A stretch of 64,000 nucleotides of DNA from Kitasatospora sp. CB01950 (GCF_001905465.1 NZ_LISX01000013.1:33309-97308), one strand, 5' to 3'; numbered from the stretch's first letter, positions 40,770 through 50,065 are shown. The notes: a model not told the origin generated them from the sequence alone. Numbers and translations: made by a program.

Positions 40770-41990
40770 TCAGGAGGTGGGCTTCGGACCGCAGAAGGTC
40801 CGGTCGATCAGGCCGATGACCGCCGGGTTCAGCTCGGCGCCCTTCTGCGGGTCGTACGGGTTCGCCGAGATCGCGATCTGGCGGGTGCCGGAGCGGTCGC
40901 CGAACAGGTACGTGACGTAGCCGTGGATCCCGCCCGGGTGGCCCCAGACGTCGCCGCAGGACAGCCGCAGCTGCATCAGGCCCAGGCCGTAACGGGTCGG
41001 CGGCTGTTCGTCCGCCGCCACCGTGGTCGTCATCTCGGCGAGCTGCGCCGGGGGCAGCAGCCGGCCGCCGAGCAGCGCCGCGTCGAAGCGGGCCAGGTCG
41101 TCCGTGGTGGAGATCAACTCGCCGGCCGCGCCCGCCATCGACGGGTTCAGCTCGGTGATGTCGGCCGGGCCGTCCGGCAGCGGCAGGTAGCCGTGGCTGT
41201 GCGGCCCCGGGACGGTGGTCGAGGTGCCCGGCAGGAAGGTGTGGCGCAGGCCCAGCGGCTGGAGGACGCGGTGGTCGACCTCCGTGCGCCAGTCGTTGCC
41301 GGTGACCTGACGCACCAGTTCGCCCAGCACCAGGTAGTCGGTGTTCGAGTAGTGCCAGCCGCCGCCCGGGGCGAAATACGGCTCGTGCGAGACGCCGACG
41401 GCGATCAGGTCACGGGGCGCGAGGGTCTTCCACCGGTCCACGGCGAGCAGTCGGCGCAGCGCGTCGTCCGACTCGTAGGCGAACCGCGGGTCCTCCAGGA
41501 AGTCGAACAGCCCGGCGGTGTGGTTCATCACCTGACGGACCGTGATGGTGCCGCCGTTCGGGACCAGGCCCGGCAGGTGCCGCTCGATCGGGTCGTCGAG
41601 GCCGAGGCGGTGCTCCGCCACGAGCTGGAGCACCACGGTGGCGACGAAGGTCTTGGTGATGCTGCCAGCCCGGAACTCCCCGTCCACCGGGGCGGGTTGA
41701 CGGGTGGCCAGGTTCGCGACGCCGGACGTGCCGCGCCACACCGCCCGCCCGTGGTCGCGCACCTCGGCGATCGCGCCGGTGGCGCCCGCGCGGTCGGTCA
41801 GCGCGTCCAGGCCCTGCTGGAGGACGGACCGCTGCGGCACCGGCACGGAACCGGGCGCCCCGGGCGTGGCGGTCGGCGTGGTGGTGGCCTGCGCGGTGGT
41901 GGCCGCTCCGGCCGCGGGCGCGAGGGCGAACACCGACGCACCTGCCAGCACGGACGCGGCCAGCCGCAGTGCGGATCGGTAACTCTTCAC
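40770..41990 (-). CDS. secreted serine hydrolase (class C beta-lactamase/D-Ala-D-Ala carboxypeptidase fold)
   Basis: This 406-residue secreted protein belongs to family S12. The signal peptide (SALRLAASVLAGASVFALAP) is followed by a Thr/Pro linker, then the SxxK motif SITK with Ser110 and Lys113, the YSN motif in GGWHYSNTDYLVLGELV and the HPGGI motif near the C-terminus. The layout matches Streptomyces D-alanyl-D-alanine carboxypeptidase/peptidase-like enzymes. GTG start at 41990 with an AAGGAG site. A role in peptidoglycan or in esters is possible; beta-lactam resistance is not implied. Confidence 0.92.
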   Translation of the reverse strand: MKSYRSALRLAASVLAGASVFALAPAAGAATTAQATTTPTATPGAPGSVPVPQRSVLQQGLDALTDRAGATGAIAEVRDHGRAVWRGTSGVANLATRQPAPVDGEFRAGSITKTFVATVVLQLVAEHRLGLDDPIERHLPGLVPNGGTITVRQVMNHTAGLFDFLEDPRFAYESDDALRRLLAVDRWKTLAPRDLIAVGVSHEPYFAPGGGWHYSNTDYLVLGELVRQVTGNDWRTEVDHRVLQPLGLRHTFLPGTSTTVPGPHSHGYLPLPDGPADITELNPSMAGAAGELISTTDDLARFDAALLGGRLLPPAQLAEMTTTVAADEQPPTRYGLGLMQLRLSCGDVWGHPGGIHGYVTYLFGDRSGTRQIAISANPYDPQKGAELNPAVIGLIDRTFCGPKPTS

Positions 41991-42195
41991 ACGATTCTCC
42001 TTCGACAAACGCTCTGACGTTCGGACAGGGGTTCGTCGCAGGTCAGCTTCACGGCTGCGCCGTCCGCGCGGCATCCGTCGTCGGGAGGAGGAGCCGGTGC
42101 GGAAGATCGTTCTGCGGGCGGAAGATGACGCTCCGGCACCCCGTCGATCGGCGGGGAGCGCGGCGCTGTCGGAGGCGCGCGCTAACGTCCCCGCC

Positions 42196-43194
42196 ATGAG
42201 CGACCTTTCGCAGCAGCGTCCCGTCGTCACGCGCATGGTGGACGGCGAGATCTGCGCCTACCGGCCCGACACCGCCGCCCCGGGCTCGGGCGCGGGTGCG
42301 GGTGCGGGCACAGACGCGGGCGCGGGCTCGGTCGAGCTGGCGCCCGTCGCCGTGTTCCGGCCGGTCGCCGGCGACGAGCCGGTGAGCCGCGCGGTGCCCG
42401 CCGACCTCGCCCGGGCGTACTACGCGACCTCGGACGCCGTGGTGTGCGTGGACCCCGCCGGCGAGCAGCTGTGGCGCTACGCGTTCGAGCCGGCGCAGGG
42501 CGGGGCGTGGAACCACACGCCCAACTGCGTTGTGGCACCGGACGGTCGGACCGTCTGGGTCTACCGACCGGACGCGATGGCCGGGCGGGCCGACGCCGAC
42601 CGGTGGGCGGTGCTGGACGCCGAGACCGGTGCGCTGCTCGGCCGGGCCGACCTGGAGACCGCCGGCCACGGCGGCGAGCAGTGGGTGGACGCGGGCGGCG
42701 GCGCGATGCTGCTAGACGTCGGCGAGGGCCAGGACGGCACCACCGTCCACCGGGGCACGCTGACCGAGGACGGCCTGCGGGTGGAGCGCCTGCCCTGGGA
42801 CGACCGGTGCCCGATCGGCCTGTCGCCCGACGGCCGCCACCTGCTGACCGTCGACCACGGGCAGGACGACGCGACCGTGCTGGCGCTGGCCGACGGCGAG
42901 GTCCGACTCACCGTCGTCCTCGGCGACTTCGGCCCGGACGCCGAGAAGCGGGAGGCCGTGGTGGAGTGGAGCGGCGGCTACCTCGACGCGGACACCCTGC
43001 TGCTGGTCCTGGTCGGCGAGACCGAGGAAGAGGAGGAGTGGTTCCGGACGTACCGGGTCGACGCCCACGACGGCCGGGTCCTCGGCGAGTTCGCCACCCA
43101 CGGTGAGCACCCCTACGACCTGGAGCCGCTCGGCGACGGCAGCTGGCTCACCACCGGCCCCGCCGGCCACCCCGTGCGGTGGTTCGCGCGCTGA
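42196..43194 (+). CDS. PQQ-like beta-propeller protein, hypothetical
   Basis: At 332 residues with several blade-like repeats (AYYATSDAVVCVDPAGEQLW, WAVLDAETGALLGRADLETA, IGLSPDGRHLLTVDHGQDDA), this is a cytoplasmic beta-propeller. Near the start lies a Gly/Ala linker (residues 30-43) of repeated GAG coding, low-complexity in the DNA. A run of five Glu sits near residue 280. Function unknown. The ATG at 42196 (MSDLSQQRPVV) is the best start. It ends five bases before the convergent methyltransferase. Confidence 0.8.
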   Translation: MSDLSQQRPVVTRMVDGEICAYRPDTAAPGSGAGAGAGTDAGAGSVELAPVAVFRPVAGDEPVSRAVPADLARAYYATSDAVVCVDPAGEQLWRYAFEPAQGGAWNHTPNCVVAPDGRTVWVYRPDAMAGRADADRWAVLDAETGALLGRADLETAGHGGEQWVDAGGGAMLLDVGEGQDGTTVHRGTLTEDGLRVERLPWDDRCPIGLSPDGRHLLTVDHGQDDATVLALADGEVRLTVVLGDFGPDAEKREAVVEWSGGYLDADTLLLVLVGETEEEEEWFRTYRVDAHDGRVLGEFATHGEHPYDLEPLGDGSWLTTGPAGHPVRWFAR

Positions 43195-43198
43195 CGCT

Positions 43199-43969
43199 TC
43201 AGGCGGCGGGCTTGCGGGCCTCGATCAGGGTGCGGGACATGGTGGAGACGAACACGCCCTCCCGGCCGATCAGTTCGTGCAGTTCGCGCAGGCGCTCGCG
43301 GTAGCGGTCCACCGAGAAGTCCGGCACCGTCCAGATCACCTTGCGCAGGAACCACGCCACCGCGCCGACGTCGAAGAACTCCAGCCGCAGCCGCTCGTTG
43401 CGGCACTGCACCACCTCCAGCCCCGCCGCCCGCGCCTGCGCCGCCTCCACCTCGTGCTCGCGGGTGTCGGCCGGCTCGAACGGGCCGAGGAAGAACGCGC
43501 TCAGCTCGACGTTGGTCCGCCCGCCGACGTGCTGCGCGACGTAGCTGCCGCCCGGCGCCAGCACCCGGGCGATCTCCGCCCAGTGCACGACCGCCGGGTG
43601 ACGGCTCGTCACCAAGTCGAACGCGCCGTCCGCGAACGGCAGCGGGGCGTCCTCCGGGACGGCCGCCAGCACCGCGCCGAGCGGGTGCAGCAGGCGGGTC
43701 GCCCGGGCCGCGTTCGGCGGCCAGCCCTCAGTGGCGACCATGGTGGGTGGGAAGCCCGCCGCGCGGGCGGCCGCGCCCGCGAGCACCTCGCCGCCGCCGG
43801 TCTGCACGTCCAGCGCGGCCGACGCCCCCGACAGCCGCTCGCCCAGCAGCCGCCGGTACCCCCAGGAGGGGCGCTGCTCGGTGGCCCGGCCGTCCAGCCA
43901 GGAGAAGTCCCAGCCGTCGACCGGGGCGGTCTCGGCCTCGGCGAGAAGCTCGTCGAATGAACTGTTCAT
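43199..43969 (-). CDS. class I methyltransferase-like protein
   Basis: A 256-residue methyltransferase-type protein. Motif I is altered: AALDVQTGGGEVLAGAAARA, with TGGGE instead of the usual GxGxG, as in the rRNA guanine methyltransferase-like group (RlmA) and related Streptomyces proteins. DAPLPFADGAFDLVTSRHPA and ARVLAPGGSYVAQHVGGRT follow. ATG at 43969 (MNSSFDELLAEAE); an earlier ATG at 43978 is possible. Substrate unknown; small molecule or nucleic acid both possible. Confidence 0.87.
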   Translation of the reverse strand: MNSSFDELLAEAETAPVDGWDFSWLDGRATEQRPSWGYRRLLGERLSGASAALDVQTGGGEVLAGAAARAAGFPPTMVATEGWPPNAARATRLLHPLGAVLAAVPEDAPLPFADGAFDLVTSRHPAVVHWAEIARVLAPGGSYVAQHVGGRTNVELSAFFLGPFEPADTREHEVEAAQARAAGLEVVQCRNERLRLEFFDVGAVAWFLRKVIWTVPDFSVDRYRERLRELHELIGREGVFVSTMSRTLIEARKPAA

Positions 43970-44057
43970 GCCGAGCATCCAAGCAGGTGGGGCGTTGGCG
44001 GGCGAACGAATTGACGGTGTGCGGGGTTTCCGACGCGGCGTCGGCAAGAGGTTTGAC

Positions 44058-44076
44058 TAAGGCAAGCCTTACCTAA
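44058..44076. promoter_or_regulatory. DmdR/DtxR-type iron box before heme oxygenase
   Basis: The 19 bases TAAGGCAAGCCTTACCTAA match the DtxR/IdeR/DmdR consensus (TTAGGTTAGSCTAACCTAA) at most positions, with the central palindrome intact. It lies 34 bases before the ATG of the heme oxygenase gene, so iron-replete regulator would block transcription. Confidence 0.85.
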
Positions 44077-44110
44077 ATAATCGGGGTACTCGATCTCTGG
44101 AGGCCCCACC

Positions 44111-44827
44111 ATGTCCGTCCACGCCCCCGTCACCGCCCCGTTCTCCGTCCAGCTGCGCACCGCCAGCGCCGAGGAACACCAGGCGGCCGAACAGTCCTCC
44201 TTCATGAGCGACCTGCTCGGCGGGCGGCTCGGCATCCAGGCCTACACCGACCTCACCGCCCAACTCCGGTACGTCTACCGCGCCCTCGAAGCCCACCTCG
44301 ACACCCTCGCCCGGCACCCCGTCACCGGACCGCTCACCGATCGCGCCCTGCTGCGCACCGCCGCCATCGAACGCGACCTCGACCACCTGGCCGGCCCGGA
44401 CTGGCGCGACACCCTCACCCCGCTGCCCGCCACCGCCGCCTGCGCCGAACGCATCCACACCCTCGCCACCGACTGGCCGGCCGGCTACCTCGCCCACCAC
44501 TACACCCGCTACCTCGGCGACCTGTCCGGCGGCCAGATCATCCGCGGCGTCGCCGAACGCACCTTCGGCCTGGCCCGGAAGGGCGACGGCGTCCGGTTCT
44601 ACGTCTTCGAGGAGATCGACAACCCCGCCGCGTTCAAGCGCGACTACCGCGCCAAGCTGGACGCCGCGGGCGAACTGCTGGACGAGGCGGAGCGGGAGCG
44701 CGTCGCCGCCGAGTGCAAGGCGGCCTTCGGCCTCAACGGCGCGATATTCGCCGAACTCGCCGAACGCCACCCGGCGGGCCTGAGCCACCTGGCGGGCCTG
44801 AGCCACCCGGCGGGCCGCCAGGCCTGA
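44111..44827 (+). CDS. hmuO: heme oxygenase (biliverdin-producing)
   Basis: Heme oxygenase opens the porphyrin ring of heme to biliverdin, CO and Fe2+. The 238-residue product has the family features: RTASAEEHQAAEQSSFMSDL with the proximal heme ligand His23, YVYRALEAHLDTLA, and the distal helix HHYTRYLGDLSGGQIIRGVA with the GDLSGG glycine kink. FYVFEEIDNPAAFKRDYR completes the match to HmuO and HO-1. The C-terminal tail repeats HPAGLSHLAGLSHPAG. An iron box lies upstream. It supplies iron from heme brought in by the HmuTUV system 6 kb away. Confidence 0.95.
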   Translation: MSVHAPVTAPFSVQLRTASAEEHQAAEQSSFMSDLLGGRLGIQAYTDLTAQLRYVYRALEAHLDTLARHPVTGPLTDRALLRTAAIERDLDHLAGPDWRDTLTPLPATAACAERIHTLATDWPAGYLAHHYTRYLGDLSGGQIIRGVAERTFGLARKGDGVRFYVFEEIDNPAAFKRDYRAKLDAAGELLDEAERERVAAECKAAFGLNGAIFAELAERHPAGLSHLAGLSHPAGRQA

Positions 44828-44896
44828 CCGCTGCCTGCTGCCCGCGGGCCGGGACGGGGTGACGCGGCAGCCGTTCGCTCGGGCATCATCGACGCC

Positions 44897-45196
44897 ATGA
44901 GCGACACGCACCCCGACCGGCTCGCCCGCCTGTGGCAGGACTTCCTCACCCTGCCCTTCCCGCGCAGCTGCTACCGGCAGCCCCCGGTCGGCGACGACCT
45001 CGTCCTGCTCGACAGCCACCTCGCCGGCTGCGTGTCCTCCGCCCTCACCGGCCCCCTCGACCACCGCCGCCGCGAAGCCCTCCGCCACGGCATCGCCACC
45101 CTCCACCGCATCCTCCCCGCCCTCGCGGACGACGCGGAGGCGAGCGAGTACTTCACCCGCCTCCGGGAGCTGGCGATGCTGGCCGCCGAACGCTAG
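44897..45196 (+). CDS. small hypothetical protein
   Basis: A 99-residue soluble protein (MSDTHPDRLARLWQDFLTLP, then SCYRQPPVGDDLVLLDSHLA and CVSSALTG). It has even helical content, strong codon bias and a Cys pair. It reads in the same direction as the heme oxygenase gene, 69 bases downstream, and could be cotranscribed. I recall similar unannotated proteins in Streptomyces but no function. Confidence 0.65.
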   Translation: MSDTHPDRLARLWQDFLTLPFPRSCYRQPPVGDDLVLLDSHLAGCVSSALTGPLDHRRREALRHGIATLHRILPALADDAEASEYFTRLRELAMLAAER

Positions 45197-45547
45197 AGCG
45201 TCTGGGCGCGGCGGTGACGCCACAACGAGTGCCGTCGCAGGACGTCCATCTGCCATGCTTCGTCCCGGCATCGCGGGACGGTCCGACGACACTTCCGGTC
45301 GTGGAGGCGTCCGTCGCTGCGGCGGTGCGTTCGACCCGGCCGGTCTTCGCGCCGAGGCTCTCGACGGCCTGCCGCCGGTTCCGGTAGTCGCCGGGACGGA
45401 GCGCGAAGCGCAGGTGCTGCCCGGTGGCGTGCAGCCAGAAGTCGACGGCGTCCCAGGCCCCGTGCCCGAGGCTGCGCAGGCCGGCCTGGTGACCTTTGAC
45501 AGGCAGTTCTGACCGTTTGCCACATGACCTTGACCGGTGACGGGCCG
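45197..45547. other. region with a doubtful minus-strand frame
   Basis: The minus strand has an open frame (45153-45551) with a protein-like middle (SLGHGAWDAVDFWLHATGQH, LRFALRPGDYRNRRQAVESL) but no ribosome-binding site. Its end overlaps the 3' end of the small plus-strand gene. It may be the remnant of a gene or a mobile-element fragment. I do not recognise it. Confidence 0.35.
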
Positions 45548-46741
45548 TCAACGGTCCTGGGCGGTTGGTTCGGCTGCCTCGGCGCGCATCCGTAGGAGGT
45601 GGTCGATGATGGAGAGACTGCCCGTGCCGGGGCTGTTCATGTTCTTGATGCCGGATTCGATCTCGGCGAGGACGGCCTGTCCGCGTTCGTCATCACGTAG
45701 GGCGAGTCCGGCGGCGGCGTTCAGACGGGCGTCGAAGTACGGGTCTGCCAGGTGCGTGGCGAAGAGTGTGCGCAGCTCCGGAGTGTCGACGGTGGACATG
45801 AGGAGTTTGCTGAGCGCGTTCGCCCGGGTCGTGGGCACAGGATCGTCGGCCAGGTGCACGAGGGCGGCGAGGGCTTCCTGGTGTTGCGCGGTGTTGGTGT
45901 GGATGATCGTGGAGACGCTCGCCCGGACCCTGGGGTGGGCGTGGTAGGCGTGCTCCAGGACCACCGCGACCGTGTCGCCCGCGTTGTTGTAGGAGGCGAA
46001 GGCGCCGATGGCGAGGGCGAGCGCGCGTGGGTCCTGCTCGCTGTGGAGCAGCGGGCGCAGGAAGTCCTCGGCCTCGCGTTCGAAGGGGAGTTCGGCGTCG
46101 TCCGGCAGCGGGAGGAGGCTGAACGCGATCGCCAGTTGGTCCATCGTGTCGATGCCGAAGCGCCTGCGGTCGAGATCGGAGGCGTCCTGGGCCGCTTCCA
46201 GGGCCCAGTCGAAGGTCTCCTGGTCGATCCGGCGCCCCAGTTCGCAGGCCGAGGCGAACCAGTCGTCATGGTCACGGTCGGCATGCACCAGGGCACGGAC
46301 CATCAGTTCGTCCGGCGAGTGACGGACACCGAGAGTGGCTTCCAGAGTGGTGATGATCGCCCAGTGCGCGGGTGGCGGCTCGTTCCCGGCTCCTACCCCG
46401 GACGCGAGCGCGTCCTGCGCGACACGCAGCGCGCGCCGGTGCGGGCTGTCGCCGCTCAACGGGTTGTCGCTGTGGGACAGCAGGGCATTCAGCACCCCGT
46501 ACCGGCCGTTCTCGGCGGCCCAGGTCACGGGGTCCACGCCGTCGTCCCAGGGGCGGGTCACATCCATGCCCCAGACGGCCAAGTGGTCGACGATCCTCTC
46601 ACGTCCGGCCCTCGCGGCCGCGGCCAGCAAGGTCACGGCATCATCGGCGGCCAGATCGTCCGCAGTAGCGCCATAAAGGAGTTCGAGCGCCGCGTCATCG
46701 TCTCTGCGTTCGACAGCGGCCAACAGTGCGGGCAGGTCCAT
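45548..46741 (-). CDS. ankyrin/HEAT-repeat protein, hypothetical
   Basis: The 397-residue product begins with two ankyrin-like units (LLAAVERRDDDAALELLYGA, DAVTLLAAAARAGRERIVDH, DPVTWAAENGRYGVLNALL). The rest is built of helical HEAT-like repeats (LALAIGAFASYNNAGDTVAV, ALAALVHLADDPVPTTRANA). Such scaffolds bind other proteins. No catalytic residues, signal or membrane helix. The ATG at 46741 opens cleanly with MDLPALLAAVERRD. Unlike its neighbours it uses several less GC-biased codons, a mild sign of transfer. Partner unknown. Confidence 0.8.
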   Translation of the reverse strand: MDLPALLAAVERRDDDAALELLYGATADDLAADDAVTLLAAAARAGRERIVDHLAVWGMDVTRPWDDGVDPVTWAAENGRYGVLNALLSHSDNPLSGDSPHRRALRVAQDALASGVGAGNEPPPAHWAIITTLEATLGVRHSPDELMVRALVHADRDHDDWFASACELGRRIDQETFDWALEAAQDASDLDRRRFGIDTMDQLAIAFSLLPLPDDAELPFEREAEDFLRPLLHSEQDPRALALAIGAFASYNNAGDTVAVVLEHAYHAHPRVRASVSTIIHTNTAQHQEALAALVHLADDPVPTTRANALSKLLMSTVDTPELRTLFATHLADPYFDARLNAAAGLALRDDERGQAVLAEIESGIKNMNSPGTGSLSIIDHLLRMRAEAAEPTAQDR

Positions 46742-46964
46742 CGGCCGATTGTGCCCGCGACCGGGTCGGCGGTGCGAACGAGTTTCCGGCCGACCCGGTA
46801 CCGGCTTGGCTGCCTTGCGGTTCGTCGATTGTGCGGCTGCTCCGGGACGATCACGGGTCGGTCCGAGTCCGGGCCGGCCGGGCAGAGTTCGGGAGCGGAG
46901 GGCTGCGGTGTGGTCAGTAGGGGCCCGGGCGGGGGTTGGGGGCCGCCCGGGGTCGGTGGGGCGG

Positions 46965-48494
46965 TCAGTCGGTGGTGCGGCGGCGGACCAGGACGGTGGT
47001 GGCGCCGCCGAGGAGGACGAGGCCGGCGGCGGTGGCGAGGAGCGGGAGGGAGTTGCCGCCGCCGGTGAAGGCGAGTTCGCCGTCGGTGGTGGAGGAGGTG
47101 GTGAGGGTGGGGGTGGTGTCGGTCGTGGTGGTGCCGGAGGTGGGGGTCGGGGTGGGGGTGGGGAGGGTGGCGTTGCGGTCGAAGGCGAGGGTGACGGTGA
47201 GGGCGTCGAGGGTCTCGCCGGCCGGGTAGGTGCCGAAGGCGGGCGCGCCGGCGGCGGTGAGCCTGGCCGGGACCTGGCGGAGCGTCACCACGCCGTCGAC
47301 GGGCCTGAAGTCGGCCTTGGTGAGGTCGAGTTCGGCGAGGCGCACCCCGCTGAGGGCGACCGGCGCACCGCCGCCACGGGTGGCGGCCTCGACATCGGCG
47401 ACCAGGTACGCGCCGGAGCCGTCCACCCGGATGCCCAGGCGGGAGAGCCGGGTGTCCAACTCGTAGTGGCCGTCGGCGGACTGGTGGCCGAGGAAGCGGA
47501 CCGAGCCCGCGAAGTCTGCCGTCAGGGCGTGGGAGTCGGTGCGGTAGCTGCCGGTGGCCGATCCGAAGCGGTAGTCGCTCGCGCCGCCGTCGAACTGCAC
47601 CTTGCCGGCCGCGATCGGACCGGTGACGTAGGTGCGGAAGCCCTCCTTGACGCCCCACTCCAGGCGGCCGTCGGCGATGGCGAGTTCGTTGCTGGGCGGG
47701 GTGGAGGGGGACGGGGAGGCGGAGGCGGAGGTGGAGGTGGAGGGAGAGGGGGAGGTGGTGGGCCGGGTCGACGGCTCGGTGGTGGGTTCGGTGGTGGGCT
47801 GAGTCGAGGGTTCGGTGGTGGGCTCGGTGGTGGGTTCGGTGGTCGGGGTGGGCGAGGGGGAGGGGGATGCGGGGGACTGCTTCAGGAGGACGGACAGCGG
47901 GTCGAGTTCGGCTCCGGGCTGGTAGAAGCCGGCGAAGGCCTTGGCGCCCGCCTCGGTGAGCTTGGCGGGGGTGGGGGTGCCGTTGGTGGTGTCGCGGGCG
48001 ACGGTGAAGGTGGCCAGCGGGACGTCCTGGCGGAGCGTCGGGGCGGGGGCGCCGACGGTCTCCTTGGAGGCGGTGTCGGCGGTGAGGGTGCCGGTGGTGC
48101 CGCTGGTGGTGATGCGCAGGTCGCTGAGGGCCACGTCGAGTGCGCCGCCGTGGGCGAGGAAGTGGACGCCGCCGTCGAAGGCCGCGTTCAGGGAGTGGGT
48201 CGTCGGGTCGTAGCCGGCGGAGGCCAGGTTGAAGTGGTAGGTGCCGTCCGTGTTGAGGGTTGCGCCGCCGGTCAGTTCGATGCTGCCGCCGCCCGCCGGG
48301 CCGGTGACGTAGGTGCGGAAGCCGGCCTTGACGCCCCAGTCGAGGGAACCGGTGTCGTAGCTGACGGAGGTGGGCGCGCCGGCGCCGAAGGCGAGGCTCG
48401 GCAGGCCGAAGGCGGTCAGGCCGAGGCCGGTGGTGACGGCGGCGAGGGCGGCCAGGCGGGTGCGGTTGCGGTGGGACGTGATGGTGCGGGACAT
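46965..48494 (-). CDS. htaA: HtaA-domain heme-binding surface protein with LAxTG sorting signal
   Basis: A 509-residue secreted protein with two HtaA domains. After a signal peptide (LAALAAVTTGLGLTAFGLPS), domain 1 starts SLDWGVKAGFRTYVTGP and domain 2 RLEWGVKEGFRTYVTGPIAA. Each carries the Tyr and His positions (TYVTGP, VHFLAHGG and VRFLGHQS) used to bind heme in corynebacterial HtaA. A repetitive Thr/Pro/Glu linker (residues 212-265, units PTTEPTTEP) separates them. The C-terminus is LAFTG, a hydrophobic helix and RRRTTD, so a class E sortase would link it to peptidoglycan. It follows the other htaA gene by 52 bases in one operon. It should take heme at the surface and hand it to HmuT. Confidence 0.9.
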   Translation of the reverse strand: MSRTITSHRNRTRLAALAAVTTGLGLTAFGLPSLAFGAGAPTSVSYDTGSLDWGVKAGFRTYVTGPAGGGSIELTGGATLNTDGTYHFNLASAGYDPTTHSLNAAFDGGVHFLAHGGALDVALSDLRITTSGTTGTLTADTASKETVGAPAPTLRQDVPLATFTVARDTTNGTPTPAKLTEAGAKAFAGFYQPGAELDPLSVLLKQSPASPSPSPTPTTEPTTEPTTEPSTQPTTEPTTEPSTRPTTSPSPSTSTSASASPSPSTPPSNELAIADGRLEWGVKEGFRTYVTGPIAAGKVQFDGGASDYRFGSATGSYRTDSHALTADFAGSVRFLGHQSADGHYELDTRLSRLGIRVDGSGAYLVADVEAATRGGGAPVALSGVRLAELDLTKADFRPVDGVVTLRQVPARLTAAGAPAFGTYPAGETLDALTVTLAFDRNATLPTPTPTPTSGTTTTDTTPTLTTSSTTDGELAFTGGGNSLPLLATAAGLVLLGGATTVLVRRRTTD

Positions 48495-48546
48495 GGGTGA
48501 TGGGCTCCTTGAGCAGAGGGGGAACGGGGGTGGTCAGGGGTGAGGG

Positions 48547-49983
48547 TCAGTCGCGGCGACGGCGGCGGACGACGAAGGCGATGGCGGTGGCGGCGGCTGC
48601 GAGGAGGGCGGTCGCGGTGAGGACGAGGGCGGTGGTGGGCCGGGAGGAGGAGGTGGTGGCGGCGGCGATCGGGGCGGGGTCGGGGGAGGGGGTGGTGGGG
48701 CTGCCGAGGTCGGGGAGCGGGGGGAGGGCGGCCGACGGGTCGAGGGCGACGGCGAAGGTGAGCGGGTCGAGTTCGGTGCCCGCCGGGTAGAGCGAGCCGA
48801 AGGCCTGGGCGCCGGAGGCGGTGAGGGTCAGGGGGAGGTCGGTGGCGGTGAGCAGCCCGTTCTCGGTCTTGAGTTCGGTCGCGGGGAAGGTCGCGAGCTC
48901 GGTGGCGGGGGCGTTGCGGGTGGAGCCGTCGGGGGCGCGGCCGTTGACGTCGGCGAGCAGGCGGCCCTGACCGCCCGTCACGGACAGGCGCGGGTTGGCG
49001 AACGTCAGGTCGAGGCCGAGGGTGTCGCCCTGGCGCAGGCCGGTGAAGTGGACGGCGCCGGTGAACGAGGCGTCCAGGGCGCCGGCGGCCGCGTCCCAGG
49101 TGCCGCGGGCGGGCGTCCAGCGGAAGAATGCCCCGCCATCCGCCGCGCCGTCGGCCGGCTGCCAACTCCCTTGGGCGATCGAGCCGGTGACGTAGTCGCG
49201 GAAGGTCCGGCGGACGCCCCAGTCGAGGGCGCCGTTGGTGAAGGAGGCGGGGGCCGAGGTCGAGGGCGCGGAGGAGGGCGCGGCGGCGGAGGAGGACTCG
49301 GAGGGGGAGGGCGCGGGCGTGGAGGGCGTGGGCGTCGGGGCGGACTTGAGGGTGACGGAGAAGGTGAGCGGGTCGAGGGCCGTCCCGGCGGTGTAGAAGC
49401 CGCCGAACGCGGCCGCTCCGGCGGAGGTGAGGGTGGCGGGCACCCGGCTGAGCGTGACGGTGCCGGACGCGCCCTTCAGCGAGACGCCGGAGAGCGAGAG
49501 GTCGGCCAGCCGGGCCTGGGCGGTGGACGAGGTGCTGCCGGTCTGGCGGGACTTGGAGCTGACGTCGGCGTACAGCGCGGCGCCGCCGTCGGGGTCGGCC
49601 TTGACGGTGAGGCGGGAGATGCTCAGGTCGAGCGCGTTGCCGCCGTTCTCCTGGTGGCCGGTGAAGCGGACGCCGCCCTGGAACGCGGCGGACAGCCGGC
49701 CGGTCTCCGGGTCGTAGCTGCCGGTCGCGGAGTGGAAGCGGAACACCGAGCCGCCGATTGTGGACGCGCCGCCACTCAGGGCCCACTTGCCGTTCGCCAC
49801 CGGGCCGGTGACGTACGTCAGAAAGCTCGCCTTGATTCCCCAGTCCAACCGTCCGCCGGAGACCGCCGGGTCGGCCGCGACGGCCCGGCCGGGGAGACAG
49901 AGCAGGGTCAGCAGTACGGCCAACGGCAGGGTGAGGGCGGCGCGGAGGCGGGCCGGAGCTGGGGGCCGTCCGGGGACGGGCAT
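48547..49983 (-). CDS. htaA: HtaA-domain heme-binding protein, membrane-anchored
   Basis: This 478-residue paralogue also has two HtaA domains (RLDWGIKASFLTYVTGPVAN; ALDWGVRRTFRDYVTGSIAQ). They are joined by a Ser/Pro/Ala linker (PSTPAPSPSESSSAAAPSSA). A signal peptide (LTLPLAVLLTLLCLPGRAVA) leads it out of the cell. Unlike its neighbour it has no sorting motif; it ends with a membrane helix (TALVLTATALLAAAATAIAF) and five Arg before the last Asp, so it stays in the membrane near HmuT. It is first in the minus-strand operon, 64 bases after the iron box that it shares with hmuT. Confidence 0.9.
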   Translation of the reverse strand: MPVPGRPPAPARLRAALTLPLAVLLTLLCLPGRAVAADPAVSGGRLDWGIKASFLTYVTGPVANGKWALSGGASTIGGSVFRFHSATGSYDPETGRLSAAFQGGVRFTGHQENGGNALDLSISRLTVKADPDGGAALYADVSSKSRQTGSTSSTAQARLADLSLSGVSLKGASGTVTLSRVPATLTSAGAAAFGGFYTAGTALDPLTFSVTLKSAPTPTPSTPAPSPSESSSAAAPSSAPSTSAPASFTNGALDWGVRRTFRDYVTGSIAQGSWQPADGAADGGAFFRWTPARGTWDAAAGALDASFTGAVHFTGLRQGDTLGLDLTFANPRLSVTGGQGRLLADVNGRAPDGSTRNAPATELATFPATELKTENGLLTATDLPLTLTASGAQAFGSLYPAGTELDPLTFAVALDPSAALPPLPDLGSPTTPSPDPAPIAAATTSSSRPTTALVLTATALLAAAATAIAFVVRRRRRD

Positions 49984-50046
49984 GGCGGATCACTCCTCGG
50001 GGAGGGGGAAGCGGCAGGGGCGCGGGGGACAGCCCGCTTGCCGGGG

Positions 50047-50065
50047 TGAGGTAAGGCTAACCTAA
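50047..50065. promoter_or_regulatory. bidirectional DmdR/DtxR iron box between htaA and hmuT
   Basis: The 19 bases TGAGGTAAGGCTAACCTAA match the iron-box consensus, with AGGCTAACCTAA especially close. It lies 64 bases from the htaA start (49983) and 79 bases from the hmuT start (50144), so one repressor site should control both operons. Confidence 0.88.

Noticed and set aside
42270..42330. GAG/GCG low-complexity stretch as a regulatory repeat
   Set aside because: It lies in frame inside the beta-propeller gene and simply encodes a Gly-Ala linker.
46749..48500. Gly/Val-rich plus-strand frame of 583 codons
   Set aside because: Antisense to htaA; the glycine runs mirror the Thr/Pro linker on the other strand.
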